This document shows, one piece after another, positions 22,926-34,022 of a stretch of 64,000 nucleotides of DNA. Source of the stretch: Blastomussa wellsi (taxonomy: Eukaryota; Cnidaria; Anthozoa; Scleractinia; Plerogyridae); assembly GCA_947652115.1 (NCBI GenBank), contig OX393565.1, positions 17,333,253-17,397,252 of the forward strand, read 5' to 3'. The translations under genes and the position numbers were made by a program. Within the stretch, counting starts at the first letter, position 1. Each line of letters begins with the position of its first letter. Below the pieces are notes generated by a model, which worked only from the letters and a program-made list of their open reading frames with translations, was not told where the DNA came from and made no database searches.

Positions 22926-23540
22926 TTACTTGTCAGCCATTTTGTTCAATAGCTGTAGTATGGCTGCATTCTGGTTTTGCATCATGTTGAGCATATCTTG
23001 TTGAATCTTTGCCTGACGCTCTGCTTCAGCTGATCGAGCACCAATCTTCTCCCTGAGAAAATCAAGAGTTTCACAACAACTTCTTCTCGACTTCTTAGCT
23101 ACCGGCTCGGCCTTTTCTCCAGCATTTCGTTTACTCGTTTCTCCGAGCTTTTCACAAGCTTTCCGCCTTATTTCTTCACCAATCGCTCGATCTGAATCAG
23201 CCTTTTCTTTGCTAGTGAAACCAAGGTCACTGGCCTCTGCTTCCTCCCATTTTTCTGATATCTCTTCCATCAGGATATCCATCTCGCTATCTTCGATGTC
23301 AACTCCACTCAGTTTCGCCTGATGTTTTCGTTTCGCCTTGAATTTGTCCTGTAGTAGTTTGAAATGTTCCTGTACTTGTTTCTTCTTCACCTGAAATTTC
23401 ACAGAGGTTTCGTCATTCAGATGATCCGTGATGGCATTCCATACTTTTCCTCGATCTACAGTCCTTGGTTTGAACATCCATGGTTCTGAAGCTCTGACTT
23501 CTTTCGCTAGGATCAAATCGCGAGCTTCTGTCCATTCCAT
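22926..23540 (-). CDS. Harbinger Myb/SANT-like accessory protein
   Basis: 204 residues, convergent with the transposase. The N-terminal region (about 1-80: EWTEARDLILAKEV, then GKVWNAITDHLN, then VQEHFKLLQDKF) has the spaced tryptophans and helices of a Myb/SANT-type DNA-binding domain. In other Harbinger elements this protein brings the transposase into the nucleus and to the termini. Basic KKSRR near residue 152 could be a nuclear signal, and the C-terminal 45 residues (from EKIGARSAEAERQ) form a likely coiled coil. Intact. Confidence 0.85.
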   Translation of the reverse strand: MEWTEARDLILAKEVRASEPWMFKPRTVDRGKVWNAITDHLNDETSVKFQVKKKQVQEHFKLLQDKFKAKRKHQAKLSGVDIEDSEMDILMEEISEKWEEAEASDLGFTSKEKADSDRAIGEEIRRKACEKLGETSKRNAGEKAEPVAKKSRRSCCETLDFLREKIGARSAEAERQAKIQQDMLNMMQNQNAAILQLLNKMADK

Positions 23541-24120
23541 GATCGAGCTAGAAGAGGGAAAACAAAACCTTGTTGAAAACAGGCTCTGTCTATCGATTCA
23601 CCTTTCGGGAATATTCCAAAGTTTAAGAGACAAATCGAAGAATAAAATATCATTTTGTACAAGCGAGTACTTGCAATCAAAAGATTAAAAGTCTACAAGA
23701 CGTAAACACCGCTCGGAACAACGTGAATCCCAGGAAACTCACCCATTTCTCTTGCTTTTCTCGCCTTTCGCTGCGGGCTTCGCTTGCCATCTTTCTTGAA
23801 TCTAAAGTTAATGTGAAGCGTGATTTTCGCTGTAAAGCAAAAGAAATATCAAATATTTTCAAATAAAATACAAGTATGATAGTCAAAAAACATTTCTTTG
23901 ACTATATAGAGGAGTTTCCGTATCTTTTAGGTACTAAAAAACGGAAAATAAAGTGACCGTCTCTCGAGGCGGCCAAACCTACCTTTCTCGCCGCCGCCAC
24001 TGTGAGTGGACGCGGGCAACACTCGACATGATTATGCTAATGAGCTCGAGCGCGGGAAATTTTACTTCCGGTTGACCTCCACCCAGCCGCCTCCAGTGTT
24101 TGCTTAAGGTCTCTAATTAA

Positions 24121-24280
24121 CTGTCCTAGCAGCCGCAATGGGGCGTGAAAACCCTGGGGACGTCTTGCTTTGTTTGTCGACGGTCTGAGAAATTTAATAA
24201 AACTAGTGGCCGGGACGAAGAAGGATTGTTATAGTCGCCAGCTATGAACAGACTATTGTTGTATTTCCTTTTATTATCAG
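24121..24280 (-). pseudogene. Upstream part of the same CR1/L2-like element
   Basis: Reading minus, an open frame (QTVDKQSKTS to AAARTV) joins in frame with NAASVRTNTCP to the left of 21116 once the Harbinger transposon and one TTAA copy are removed, and continues into the endonuclease. This shows one element split by the transposon. Confidence 0.65.
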
Positions 24281-24286
24281 TAGAAC

Positions 24287-24352
24287 AATACTTACTTGCT
24301 TACTTACTTCCTTGCTTACTTCCTTACTAAATTACTTACTTAATTACTTAAT
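24287..24352 (+). repeat. Degenerate CTTA-rich simple repeat
   Basis: Runs of ACTTA/CTTGCTTACTT units with substitutions. No other function seen. Confidence 0.75.
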
Positions 24353-24528
24353 TTATATCCATATCTGATACTTCAAGCTGATCACGTTTACTTGCGTGCC
24401 AACGTCGACTGCTTCAAGTTGACTTCATAAATTAACGACAGAAATTAGTGAGCCGCGCGATGGCAACTTTGGAAAACTATCGTTTCCTTCATTGTTAGTT
24501 CTTGGCCTATTCATTGTGCTGCTCTCAT

Positions 24529-24572
24529 CTAATGGGAAACATTTTTCTTGCCCTACGGCATCATCAAACCTA
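24529..24572 (+). pseudogene. Possible GPCR relic fragment
   Basis: The codons at about 24537-24570 read NIFLALRHHQT followed by a stop. This closely matches KIFLTLRHLQP at the TM5/loop 3 border of the receptor at 13004 in protein and DNA (CCTACGGCATC shared). It is too short to be sure. Confidence 0.3.
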
Positions 24573-24573
24573 A

Positions 24574-24860
24574 AGGCTGGTTCTCACTAGCGCATAAGCA
24601 TAAGCAAGTGAGAATACCCGCGACATACGCATAAGGACATACGGACGCGCAGAATAAATTTTTTGACGCAATACTCGATGCCAGGTTTCCTCGGTCTACA
24701 GATGTCATAGCGTCCGCCATTTTAATTGTGATACTTTCCGCAGAAGTCTGGGTCAAAGTGACATGTGATTGGTTGAAAGGCTTGAGCTTATGGTTATGTC
24801 GGCCCCGTTCTCACTTGTGAAAACTTCGACATAAGCACAAGCCGACATAAGAAAAAAAAC
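24574..24860. mobile_element. Probable MITE remnant (GTTCTCACTWGTG family)
   Basis: GGTTCTCACTAGCG with ATAAGCATAAGCAAGTGAGAA on the left and CGTTCTCACTTGTGAAAA with repeated CGACATAAGC on the right. Several CATAAGC/GACATA words recur in both orientations. Terminal limits are unclear. Confidence 0.45.
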
Positions 24861-25180
24861 CTATTCGAACAGAGCCAAGCAATTAATGGTGATCTTATAA
24901 TCTTAAAAGACTTTCTTGAGGGTGTGCACGGGGTTAGCCGATAGCTGAGAATTGGCCAAAATTTTAAATGTCAGTTGAAAAATGGCTGGGGTTTTTTCAA
25001 CTGAAAGCTGAGAAACGTTCAGATAACTGTCAGCTGAGACGGATGCCCTTTTTGCCTAGTCAAAAGAAAGGAAGGCAGCGTAACTTTTACAATTAATTTA
25101 AGCCACTTTTACCTCATGTCTGGAGAAATGGAATAGACAGTGCTTAACCCCATGGCTTATGGTAATAATGGTTAAATGCA
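24861..25180. other. No gene recognised
   Basis: Contains a few GCTGAGA/CAGTTGAAAAA repeats in both orientations near 24940-25040. No coding. Ends where array spacer homology begins (TTTAATACGTCACGACT at 25184). Confidence 0.4.
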
Positions 25181-25726
25181 GTATTTAATACGTCACGACT
25201 TCACGCGAGAATTACAAATCTATTGTTGGAAAAGAAAGAGATAAAAAATCGAATACAATTATTCGATCCTAGCCTTATACGTGATGGGTCTTGTCCAAAG
25301 AATTATTACTTCTAAAATTTACAGCCGGCGATAACCGATAACCGAATTTTAATTTTGCAAAGCAACCCAGTGTTATTTGTCCGACCTTTCGCAATCAAAA
25401 TGAGTACAATCCTAACGTTTTGTGTAACTTCTCTTTCCTTTGTTATTTGATTTAACCGTTTGATACGAGAAATAATGGTTGTGCACGTTATCTCTTCTAG
25501 CAGGCGACCGAGGCTCGCACAATAGCACGTCATATCACTAAAACTGCAAGAATTCATTTCGTTTCTTCCTTTGTAATCCCAGAGGGATTTCAATAACAAT
25601 TACCCTAATAAGCTCAATAAAGACGAAAACTGAAGTATTCTGGTCGTTAAAGTTGTCAAATTGTCACTTCCGACAGGTTGCCGAGGCTCGCAAAATTGAC
25701 CTGTTAAATTTGTTGGTTTATTGTCA

Positions 25727-26021
25727 GCCGGACGTAGTGGCGCACGCCTGTAATCCAGCTGCTTGGAGGCTGGGGTGTCTGAACGGCTTGAGGGCGGGAT
25801 TCCTGGAAGTGGCCGTCCCATGTACATCGGGTGTCCATGCTAAGTTTGGCGTCGATATGGTGAACACAAAGGAGTTTGAGTTCTCCAGGTTGGTTAAAGA
25901 GGAGCGAACCGGTCCAGGGTGGAAACACAGCAGGCAAAAGCTCCCGCGTCAAACAGTAGTGGGATAGCATCCGTGAATAGGCGACTGCTCGCAGCCCGAT
26001 CGAGATAGTCGAACTCGACCC
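25727..26021 (+). ncRNA. SRP RNA (7SL), copy 1
   Basis: Canonical class at the array edge and the most diverged from the rest: GCCGGACG instead of GCCGGGCG at nt 6, CCCATGTACATC in place of CCTATGTAGATC, and GTCGATATGG. The helix 8 core CCAGGGTGGAAAC and GTGAATAG are intact. Seven-T terminator. Confidence 0.9.
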
Positions 26022-26797
26022 TTTTTTTAAGAATTCTTTATTCTTAAAAAAATGTGATCAAATTGCTTATTTGTTTACATGGAAATCCATAACCAGTCAA
26101 TACTGCTTAACGTAGTCAAAATTGGACCCCTATACAGTATAAATGGCGATAGATTTTAGCATCTTCTACACATCCAAAGTACAAGAATGACTTGTAAGAC
26201 TGTAAGATCAGCATACCCTTACCCACAACGCAAAGTTTCGGTGCCAATGATGGCGTCGACTATTTAGGAAAAGGAAATTAGCGGCGGCGACACTCCTGAA
26301 GCACGTTAATTATTTCAAAATTTATCTTCCCGCTTCATATTTTATACTGAGATTTCAAAGGACTGAACAACCCGAAGCTTTGGTAAAGACACACGACGAA
26401 ACAAGGTCGACAAAAAACCTCAATAGAAACTGTTTCTACGCTATGAAAAAGATATCCCGACAACGAGGCTACAAATTATATTCTGATGATGTCACGGTTC
26501 GCAGTTATGCTATCTGTGATTGGTTAGAAAGATTTAACCCAATCAGAAGCGCTTTCCAGATATTTTTAGGTACTGTACATGTTCGCTCGCTGGTCAAATG
26601 TTTTATTAGTTGACTAGCTGAAACAACTCACGATGGCTTTGCAAACCTGGCTTAAACTGAAAAAGAAAACTTATAATCACTAATACCGAGACAATTGTCA
26701 ATCAAATCAGATGTGGATAGTAACGAAATTTAGTGTAATATTTTTCTTTGATGGAGTAAATCAGTACGAATTTTGTGCTTTTTACTTCTCAAATTTA

Positions 26798-26956
26798 GTG
26801 GGCGTTCGTTTGGGATCAATCCGGAATAAGAGTAATTGGAATAATGCAAGTAAGCGTTTGTTTGGTAGCTTTCGCATTCCGGAATACTTGGATTTCCATT
26901 CCCAAATATATTCCGGAATATATTCTTATTTCGGAATATCCCAAACAAACGCGCCT
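26798..26956. mobile_element. 159-bp MITE fixed in each array spacer (first copy)
   Basis: Inverted ends GTGGGCGTTCGTTTGGGA and the complement of AGGCGCGTTTGTTTGGGA are flanked by TTA at 26795-26797 and 26957-26959, a Harbinger-like 3-bp duplication. The interior is rich in TTCCGGAATA palindromes. The same insertion recurs at the same spot in all complete spacers, so it preceded amplification. Copy 15 spacer (about 54380) has a small internal deletion. Confidence 0.75.
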
Positions 26957-27658
26957 TTAGAGTTTAGCTTTCGGGGTACGACGGTGTTGTAAACCCTCAA
27001 AGTGTTGTGACAACTCAGTTCTTGAACATTGCCTACCCGTCCTAAGGGGATAGTTTGAAGGGGGTTTCTAAACATATTGACATGGCAAGAAGATGGAAAG
27101 GGAAAACGAGGTAATGATTTTTTGGGGGGAAAGATATCGATGGTTGCTTTCCTTCTCCTTAATATTGTTAGTGGCTGCTATTATCGGCTCTGCGTTTAAT
27201 GATGTGCTCAGCTTTCTGTCAATAGCTGTTTGTTTCATTCCAGGGTATCAGTATTTGTGAAAAGGAAAATATGTGCACACCCATTTTTCATTATTTAATA
27301 CGTCACGACTTTACGTGAGAATAGCATCTCCTTGCTGAAAAACAAAAGAAAGATCTTTTGATAAGTAATCAAATTAAATTATCCCAGGACCATACGCGAT
27401 AAGTCTAGTCCAGTCGATTCTTTCTTCTCAAATTTGGATTTTACCTTCTGGTGATAAAGCTCGTGCTTAGTCGATAGCGACCCAGTGTTATTTGGTCGCT
27501 CTTTCGCGTTCAAAATAAGTGCAATACTTATGTCTTGTTTGACTTGATTTGAGACGAGAAACAATGGTTCCTTTTGTATTTTAAAATACATGTTGTCACT
27601 TCCGGCAGGCTGTCGAGGCTCGCACAATTGACCTGTTAAATTTGTTGGTTTATCGCCA

Positions 27659-27953
27659 GCCGGGCGTAGTGGCGCACGCCTGTAATCCAGCTGCTTGGAG
27701 GCTGGGGTGTCTGAACGGCTTGAGGGCGGGATTCCTGGAGGTGGCCGTCCTATGTAGATCGGTTGTCCATGCTAAGTTTGGCGTCAATATGGTGAACACA
27801 AAGGAGTTTGAGTTCTCCAGGTTGGTTAAAGAGGAGCGAACCGGTCCAGGGTGGAAACACAGCAGGCAAAAGCTCCCGCGTCAAAAAGTAGTGGGATAGC
27901 ATCCGTGAATAGGCGACTGCTCTCAGCCCGATCGAGATAGTCGAACTCGACCC
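27659..27953 (+). ncRNA. SRP RNA (7SL), copy 2
   Basis: Canonical helix 8 and GTGAATAG. Private changes: TCGGTTGTCC (G to T in the usual TCGGGTGTCC), GTCAAAAAGTAG and CTCTCAGCCC near the 3' end. Seven-T terminator, followed directly by the Penelope fragment. Confidence 0.9.
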
Positions 27954-27960
27954 TTTTTTT

Positions 27961-27964
27961 AAAG

Positions 27965-28009
<45 letters not shown>

Positions 28010-28119
28010 GTAAAACAATATAATTTGGTTTTATCAACTGGGTTAATAATGTCAATTTGCCACCGTAAAGAGATTCAAGAGCTGACGTTTCGAGCGTTAG
28101 CCCTTCGTCGGAGCGAATC
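27961..28119 (-). mobile_element. Penelope-like element terminal fragment
   Basis: Sequence present only in the copy 2 spacer, between the terminator and the common AATTCTTTATTCTT spacer start. On the minus strand it holds a hammerhead-like core, as found in the terminal repeats (pLTR) of Penelope-like retroelements. No RT or GIY-YIG coding is present, so it is a short remnant. Confidence 0.6.
28072..28119 (-). ncRNA. Hammerhead-ribozyme-like motif, probably inactive
   Basis: Minus strand reads GATTC-GCT-CCGACGA-AGGGCTAACGCTC-GAAAC-GTC-AGC...GAATC. Stem I pairs GATTC/GAATC and GCT/AGC, stem II pairs GGGC/GCTC over a TAAC loop, then GAAA and a GTC cleavage triplet. The core reads CCGACGA where the hammerhead consensus is CUGANGA, so one conserved U is C. 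Confidence 0.55.
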
Positions 28120-29783
28120 CTTTATTCTTAAAATTCTTTATTCTTAATTCTTCTGAATTCTTTATTCTTAAAAAAAATGTGATCAAATTGCTTATTTGTT
28201 TACATGGAAATCGATAACCAGTCAATAATGCTTAACGTAGTCAAAATTGGACCCCAATACAGTATAAATGGCGATAGATTTTAGCATCTTCTACCCATCC
28301 AAAGTACAAGAATGACTTGTAAGACTGTAAGATCAGCATACCCTTACCCACAACGCAAAGTTTGGGTGCCAGTGATGGCGTCGACTGTTTAGGAAAAGGA
28401 AATTAGCGGCGGCGCAAGTCCTGAAGCACGTTAATTATTTCAAAATTTATCTTCCCGCTTCATATTTTATACTGAGATTTCAAAGGACTGAACAACCCGA
28501 AGCTTTGGTAAAGACACACGACGAAACAAGGTCGACAAAACGCCTCAGTAGAAACTGTTTCTACGCTATGAAAAAGATATCCCGACAACGAGGCTACAAA
28601 TTATATTCTGATGATGTCACGGTTCGCAGTTATGCTATCTGTGATTGGTTAGAAAGATTTAACCCAATCAGAAGCGCTTTCCAGATATTTTTAGGTACTG
28701 TACATGTTCGCTCGCTGGTCAAATGTTTTATTAGTTGACTAGCTGAAACAACTCACGATGGCTTTGCAAACCTGGCTTAAACTGAAAAAGAAAACTTATA
28801 ATCACTAATACCGAGACAATTGTCAATCAAATCAGATGTGGATAGTAACGAAATTTAGTGTAATATTTTTCTTTGATGGAGTAAATCAGTACGAATTTTG
28901 TGCTTTTTACTTCTCAAATTTAGTGGGCGTTCGTTTGGGATCAATCCGGAATAAGAGTAATTGGAATAATGCAAGTAAGCGTTTGTTTGGTAGCTTTCGC
29001 ATTCCGGAATACTTGGATTTCCATTCCCAAATATATTCCGGAATATATTCTTATTTCGGAATATCCCAAACAAACGCGCCTTTAGAGTTTAGCTTTCGGG
29101 GTACGACGGTGTTGTAAACCCTCAAAGTGTTGTGACAACTCAGTTCTTGAACATTGCCTACCCGTCCTAAGGGGATAGTTTGAAGGGGGTTTCTAAACAT
29201 ATTGACATGGCAAGAAGATGGAAAGGGAAAACGAGGTAATGATTTTTTGGGGGGAAAGATATCGATGGTTGCTTTCCTTCTCCTTAATATTGTTAGTTGC
29301 TGCTATTATCGGCTCTGCGTTTAATGATGTGCTCAGCTTTCTGTCAATAGCTGTTTGTTTCATTCCAGGGTATCAGTATTTGTGAAGAAGAAAATATGTG
29401 CACACCCATTTTTCATTATTTAATACGTCACGACTTTACGTGAGAATAGCATCTCCTTGCTGAAAAACAAAAGAAAGATCTTTTGATAAGTAATCAAATT
29501 AAATTATCCCAGGACCATACGCGATAAGTCTAGTCCAGTCGATTCTTTCTTCTCAAATTTGGATTTTACCTTCTGGTGATAAAGCTCGTGCTTAGTCGAT
29601 AGCGACCCAGTGTTATTTGGTCGCTCTTTCGCGTTCAAAATAAGTGCAATACTAATGTCTTGTTTGACTTGATTTGAGACGAGAAACAATGGTTCCTTTT
29701 GTATTTTAAAATACATGTTGTCACTTCCGGCAGGCTGTCGAGGCTCGCACAATTGACCTGTTAAATTTGTTGGTTTATCGCCA

Positions 29784-30078
29784 GCCGGGCGTAGTGGCGC
29801 ACGCCTGTAATCCAGCTGCTTGGAGGCTGGGGTGTCTGAACGGCTTGAGGGCGGGATTCCTGGAGGTGGCCGACCTATGTAGATCGGTTGTCCATGCTAA
29901 GTTTGGCGTCAATATGGTGAACACAAAGGAGTTTGAGTTCTCCAGGTTGGTTAAAGAGGAGCGAACCGGTCCAGGGTGGAAACACAGCAGGCAAAAGCTC
30001 CCGCGTCAAACAGTAGTTGGATAGCATCCGTGAATAGGCGACTGCTCGCAGCCCGATCGAGATAGTCGAACTCGACCC
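29784..30078 (+). ncRNA. SRP RNA (7SL), copy 3
   Basis: Canonical class with GGCCGACCTATG (T to A), TCGGTTGTCC and AGTAGTTGGATAG. Nearly identical to copy 5, 3944 bp downstream. Confidence 0.9.
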
Positions 30079-31236
30079 TTTTTTAAGAATTCTTTATTCT
30101 TAAAAAAATGTGATCAAATTGCTTATTTCTTTACATCGAAACCCATAACCAGTCAATATTGCTTAACGTAGTCAAAATTGGACCCCTATAAAGTATAAAT
30201 GGCGATAGATTTTAGCATCTTCTACCCATCCAAAGTACAAGAATGACTTGTAAGACTGTAAGATCTGCATACCCTTACCCACAACGCAAAGTTTGGGTGC
30301 CAGCGATGGCGTCGACTGTTTAGGAAAAGGAAATTAGCGGCGGCGCAACTCCTGAAGCACGTTAATTATTTCAAACTTTATCTTCCCGCTTCATATTTTA
30401 TACTGAGATTTCAAAGGACTGAACAACCCGAAGCTTTGGTAAAGACACACGACGAAACAAGCTCGACGAAAGCGCCTCAATAGAACCTGTTTCTACGCTA
30501 TTAAAAAGATATCCCGAAAACGAGGCTACAAATTCTATTCTGATGATGTCACGGTTCGCAGTTATGCTATCTGTGATTGGTTAGAAAGATTTAACCCAAT
30601 CAGAAGCGCTTTCCAGGTACTGTACATGTACGCTCGCTGTTCAAATGTTTTATCAGTTGACTAGCTGAAAACACTCACGATGGTTTTGCAAACCTGGCTT
30701 AAACAGAAAAAGAAAACTTACTAATACCGAGACAATTATCAATCAACTCAGATGTGGATAGTAACGAAATTTAGCGTAATATTTTTCTTTGATGGTGTAA
30801 ATCAGTATGAATTGTGTGCTTTTTACTTCTCAAATTTAGTGGGCGTTCGTTTGGGATCAATCCGGAATAAGAGTAATTGAAATAATGCAAGTAAGCGTTT
30901 GTTTGAGAGCTTTCGCAATCCGGAGTACTTGGATATCCATTCCGAAATATATTTCGGAATATATTCTTATTTCGGAATATCCCCAACAAACGGGCCTTTA
31001 GAGTTTAACTTTCGGGGTACGACGGTGTTCTAAACCCTCAAAGTGTTGTGACAACTCAGTTCTTGAACATTGTCTACTCGGCCTAAGGGGATAGTTTGAG
31101 GGGGGTTTCTAAACATATTGACATGGCAAGAAGATGGAAAGGGAAAACGAGGTAATGATTTTTTTGGGGGAAAGATATCGATGGTTGCTTTCCTTCTCCT
31201 TAATATTGTTAGTGGCTGCTATTATCGGCTCTGCGT

Positions 31237-31266
31237 TTAACCCTTTACTGCCCAAGGGGTCTCCCT

Positions 31267-31313
<47 letters not shown>

Positions 31314-31337
31314 CACGCTTGGGCAGGAAAGGGTTAA
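31237..31337. mobile_element. 97-bp piggyBac-like MITE with TTAA duplication
   Basis: Ends TTAACCCTTTACTGCCCAAG and the complement of TTAACCCTTTCCTGCCCAAG. Other spacers have the empty site GCGTTTAATGATG with a single TTAA, so precise TTAA-targeted insertion is shown directly. Confidence 0.9.
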
Positions 31338-31796
31338 TGATGTGCTCAGCTTTCTGTCAATAGCTGTTTGTTTCATTCAAGGGTATCAGTATTTGTGAAA
31401 AAGAAAATATGTGCACACCCACTTTTCATTATTTAACACGTCACGACTTCACGTGAGTATAGCATCTCCTTGCTAAAAAACAAAAGAAAGATCTTTTGAT
31501 AAGTAATCAAATTAAATTATCCCAGGACCATACGCCATAAGTCTAATCCAGTCGATTCTTTTTTCTCAAATTTTGATTTTACCTTCTGGTGATAAAGCTC
31601 GTGCTTAGTCGATAGCGACCCAGTGTTATTTGGTCGCTCTTTCGCGTTCAAAATAAGTGCAATACTAATGTCTTCTTTGAATTGATTTGAGACGAGAAAC
31701 AATGGTTCCTTTTGTATTTTAAAATACATGTTGTCACTTCCGGCAGGCTGTCGAGGCTCGCACGATTGACCTGTTAAATTTGTTGGTTTATCGTCA

Positions 31797-32091
31797 GCCG
31801 GGCGTAGTGGCGCACGCCTGTAATCCAGCTGCTTGGAGGCTGGGGTGTCTGAACGGCTTGAGGGCGGGATTCCTGGAAGTGGCCGTCCTATGTAGATCGG
31901 GTGTCCATGCTAAGTTTGGCGTCAATATGGTGAACACAAAGGAGTTTGAGTTCCCCAGGTTGGTTAAAGAGGAGCGAACCGGTCCGGGGTTGAAACACAG
32001 CAGGCAAAAGCTCCCGCGTCAAACAGTAGTGGGATAGCATCCCTGAAAAGGCGACTGCTCGCAGCCCGATCGAGATAGTCGAACTCGACCC
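31797..32091 (+). ncRNA. SRP RNA (7SL), copy 4, variant class with altered helix 8 loop
   Basis: Variant class: CCGGG at nt 190 and CCCTGAAAAGG at nt 246-256. It alone has TGAA in place of the helix 8 GGAA tetraloop (nt 195, genomic 31991). That loop takes part in SRP receptor docking in studied systems, so this copy may be impaired. Confidence 0.88.
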
Positions 32092-33727
32092 TTTTTTAAG
32101 AATTCTTTATTCTTAAAAAAATGTGATCAAATTGCTTATTTGTTTACATGGAAATCGATAACCAGTCAATAATGCTTAACGTAGTCAAAATTGGACCCCA
32201 ATACAGTATAAATGGCGATAGATTTTAGCATCTTCTACCCATCCAAAGTACAAGAATGACTTGTAAGACTGTAAGATCAGCATACCCTTACCCACAACGC
32301 AAAGTTTGGGTGCCAGTGATGGCGTCGACTGTTTAGGAAAAGGAAATTAGCGGCGGCGCAAGTCCTGAAGCACGTTAATTATTTCAAAATTTATCTTCCC
32401 GCTTCATATTTTATACTGAGATTTCAAAGGACTGAACAACCCGAAGCTTTGGTAAAGACACACGACGAAACAAGGTCGACAAAACGCCTCAGTAGAAACT
32501 GTTTCTACGCTATGAAAAAGATATCCCGACAACGAGGCTACAAATTATATTCTGATGATGTCACGGTTCGCAGTTATGCTATCTGTGATTGGTTAGAAAG
32601 ATTTAACCCAATCAGAAGCGCTTTCCAGATATTTTTAGGTACTGTACATGTTCGCTCGCTGGTCAAATGTTTTATTAGTTGACTAGCTGAAACAACTCAC
32701 GATGGCTTTGCAAACCTGGCTTAAACTGAAAAAGAAAACTTATAATCACTAATACCGAGACAATTGTCAATCAAATCAGATGTGGATAGTAACGAAATTT
32801 AGTGTAATATTTTTCTTTGATGGAGTAAATCAGTACGAATTTTGTGCTTTTTACTTCTCAAATTTAGTGGGCGTTCGTTTGGGATCAATCCGGAATAAGA
32901 GTAATTGGAATAATGCAAGTAAGCGTTTGTTTGGGAGCTTTCGCATTCCGGAATACTTGGATTTCCATTCCCAAATATATTCCGGAATATATTCTTATTT
33001 CGGAATATCCCAAAGAAACGCGCCTTTAGAGTTTAACTTTCGGGGTACGACGGTGTTGTAAACCCTCAAAGTGTTGTGACAACTCAGTTCTTGAACATTG
33101 CCTACCCGTCCTAAGGGGATAGTTTGAAGGGGGTTTCTAAACATATTGACATGGCAAGAAGATGGAAAGGGAAAACGAGGTAATGATTTTTTGGGGGGAA
33201 AGATATCGATGGTTGCTTTCCTTCTCCTTAATATTGTTAGTTGCTGCTATTATCGGCTCTGCGTTTAATGATGTGCTCAGCTTTCTGTCAATAGCTGTTT
33301 GTTTCATTCCAGGGTATCAGTATTTGTGAAGAAGAAAATATGTGCACACCCATTTTTCATTATTTAATACGTCACGACTTTACGTGAGAATAGCATCTCC
33401 TTGCTGAAAAACAAAAGAAAGATCTTTTGATAAGTAATCAAATTAAATTATCCCAGGACCATACGCGATAAGTCTAGTCCAGTCGATTCTTTCTTCTCAA
33501 ATTTGGATTTTACCTTCTGGTGATAAAGCTCGTGCTTAGTCGATAGCGACCCAGTGTTATTTGGTCGCTCTTTCGCGTTCAAAATAAGTGCAATACTAAT
33601 GTCTTGTTTGACTTGATTTGAGACGAGAAACAATGGTTCCTTTTGTATTTTAAAATACATGTTGTCACTTCCGGCAGGCTGTCGAGGCTCGCACAATTGA
33701 CCTGTTAAATTTGTTGGTTTATCGCCA

Positions 33728-34022
33728 GCCGGGCGTAGTGGCGCACGCCTGTAATCCAGCTGCTTGGAGGCTGGGGTGTCTGAACGGCTTGAGGGCGGGA
33801 TTCCTGGAGGTGGCCGACCTATGTAGATCGGTTGTCCATGCTAAGTTTGGCGTCACTATGGTGAACACAAAGGAGTTTGAGTTCTCCAGGTTGGTTAAAG
33901 AGGAGCGAACCGGTCCAGGGTGGAAACACAGCAGGCAAAAGCTCCCGCGTCAAACAGTAGTTGGATAGCATCCGTGAATAGGCGACTGCTCGCAGCCCGA
34001 TCGAGATAGTCGAACTCGACCC
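33728..34022 (+). ncRNA. SRP RNA (7SL), copy 5
   Basis: Copy 3 type (GGCCGACCTATG, TCGGTTGTCC, AGTAGTTGG) plus a private GTCACTATGG. Confidence 0.9.

Larger units (their letters stand above)
21120..24116 (+). mobile_element. PIF/Harbinger DNA transposon, apparently intact
   Basis: About 38-bp terminal inverted repeats start TTAGGGACCTTAAGC (left) and TTAGAGACCTTAAGC (right, complement). They are flanked by TTAA at 21116-21119 and 24117-24120, consistent with the 3-bp TTA/TAA duplication of this superfamily. Both expected genes are present, open and convergent: a spliced DDE transposase and a Myb/SANT protein. Removing the element plus one TTAA restores the open frame of the host retrotransposon. 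Nothing obvious prevents activity. Confidence 0.92.

Noticed and set aside
25727..26021. Human Alu contamination (GCCGGGCGTAGTGGCGCACGCC looks Alu-like)
   Set aside because: Each copy includes the full S domain (helices 5, 6, 8) absent from Alu, differs from human 7SL throughout, and sits in a non-human repeat unit. The likeness reflects shared SRP RNA ancestry.
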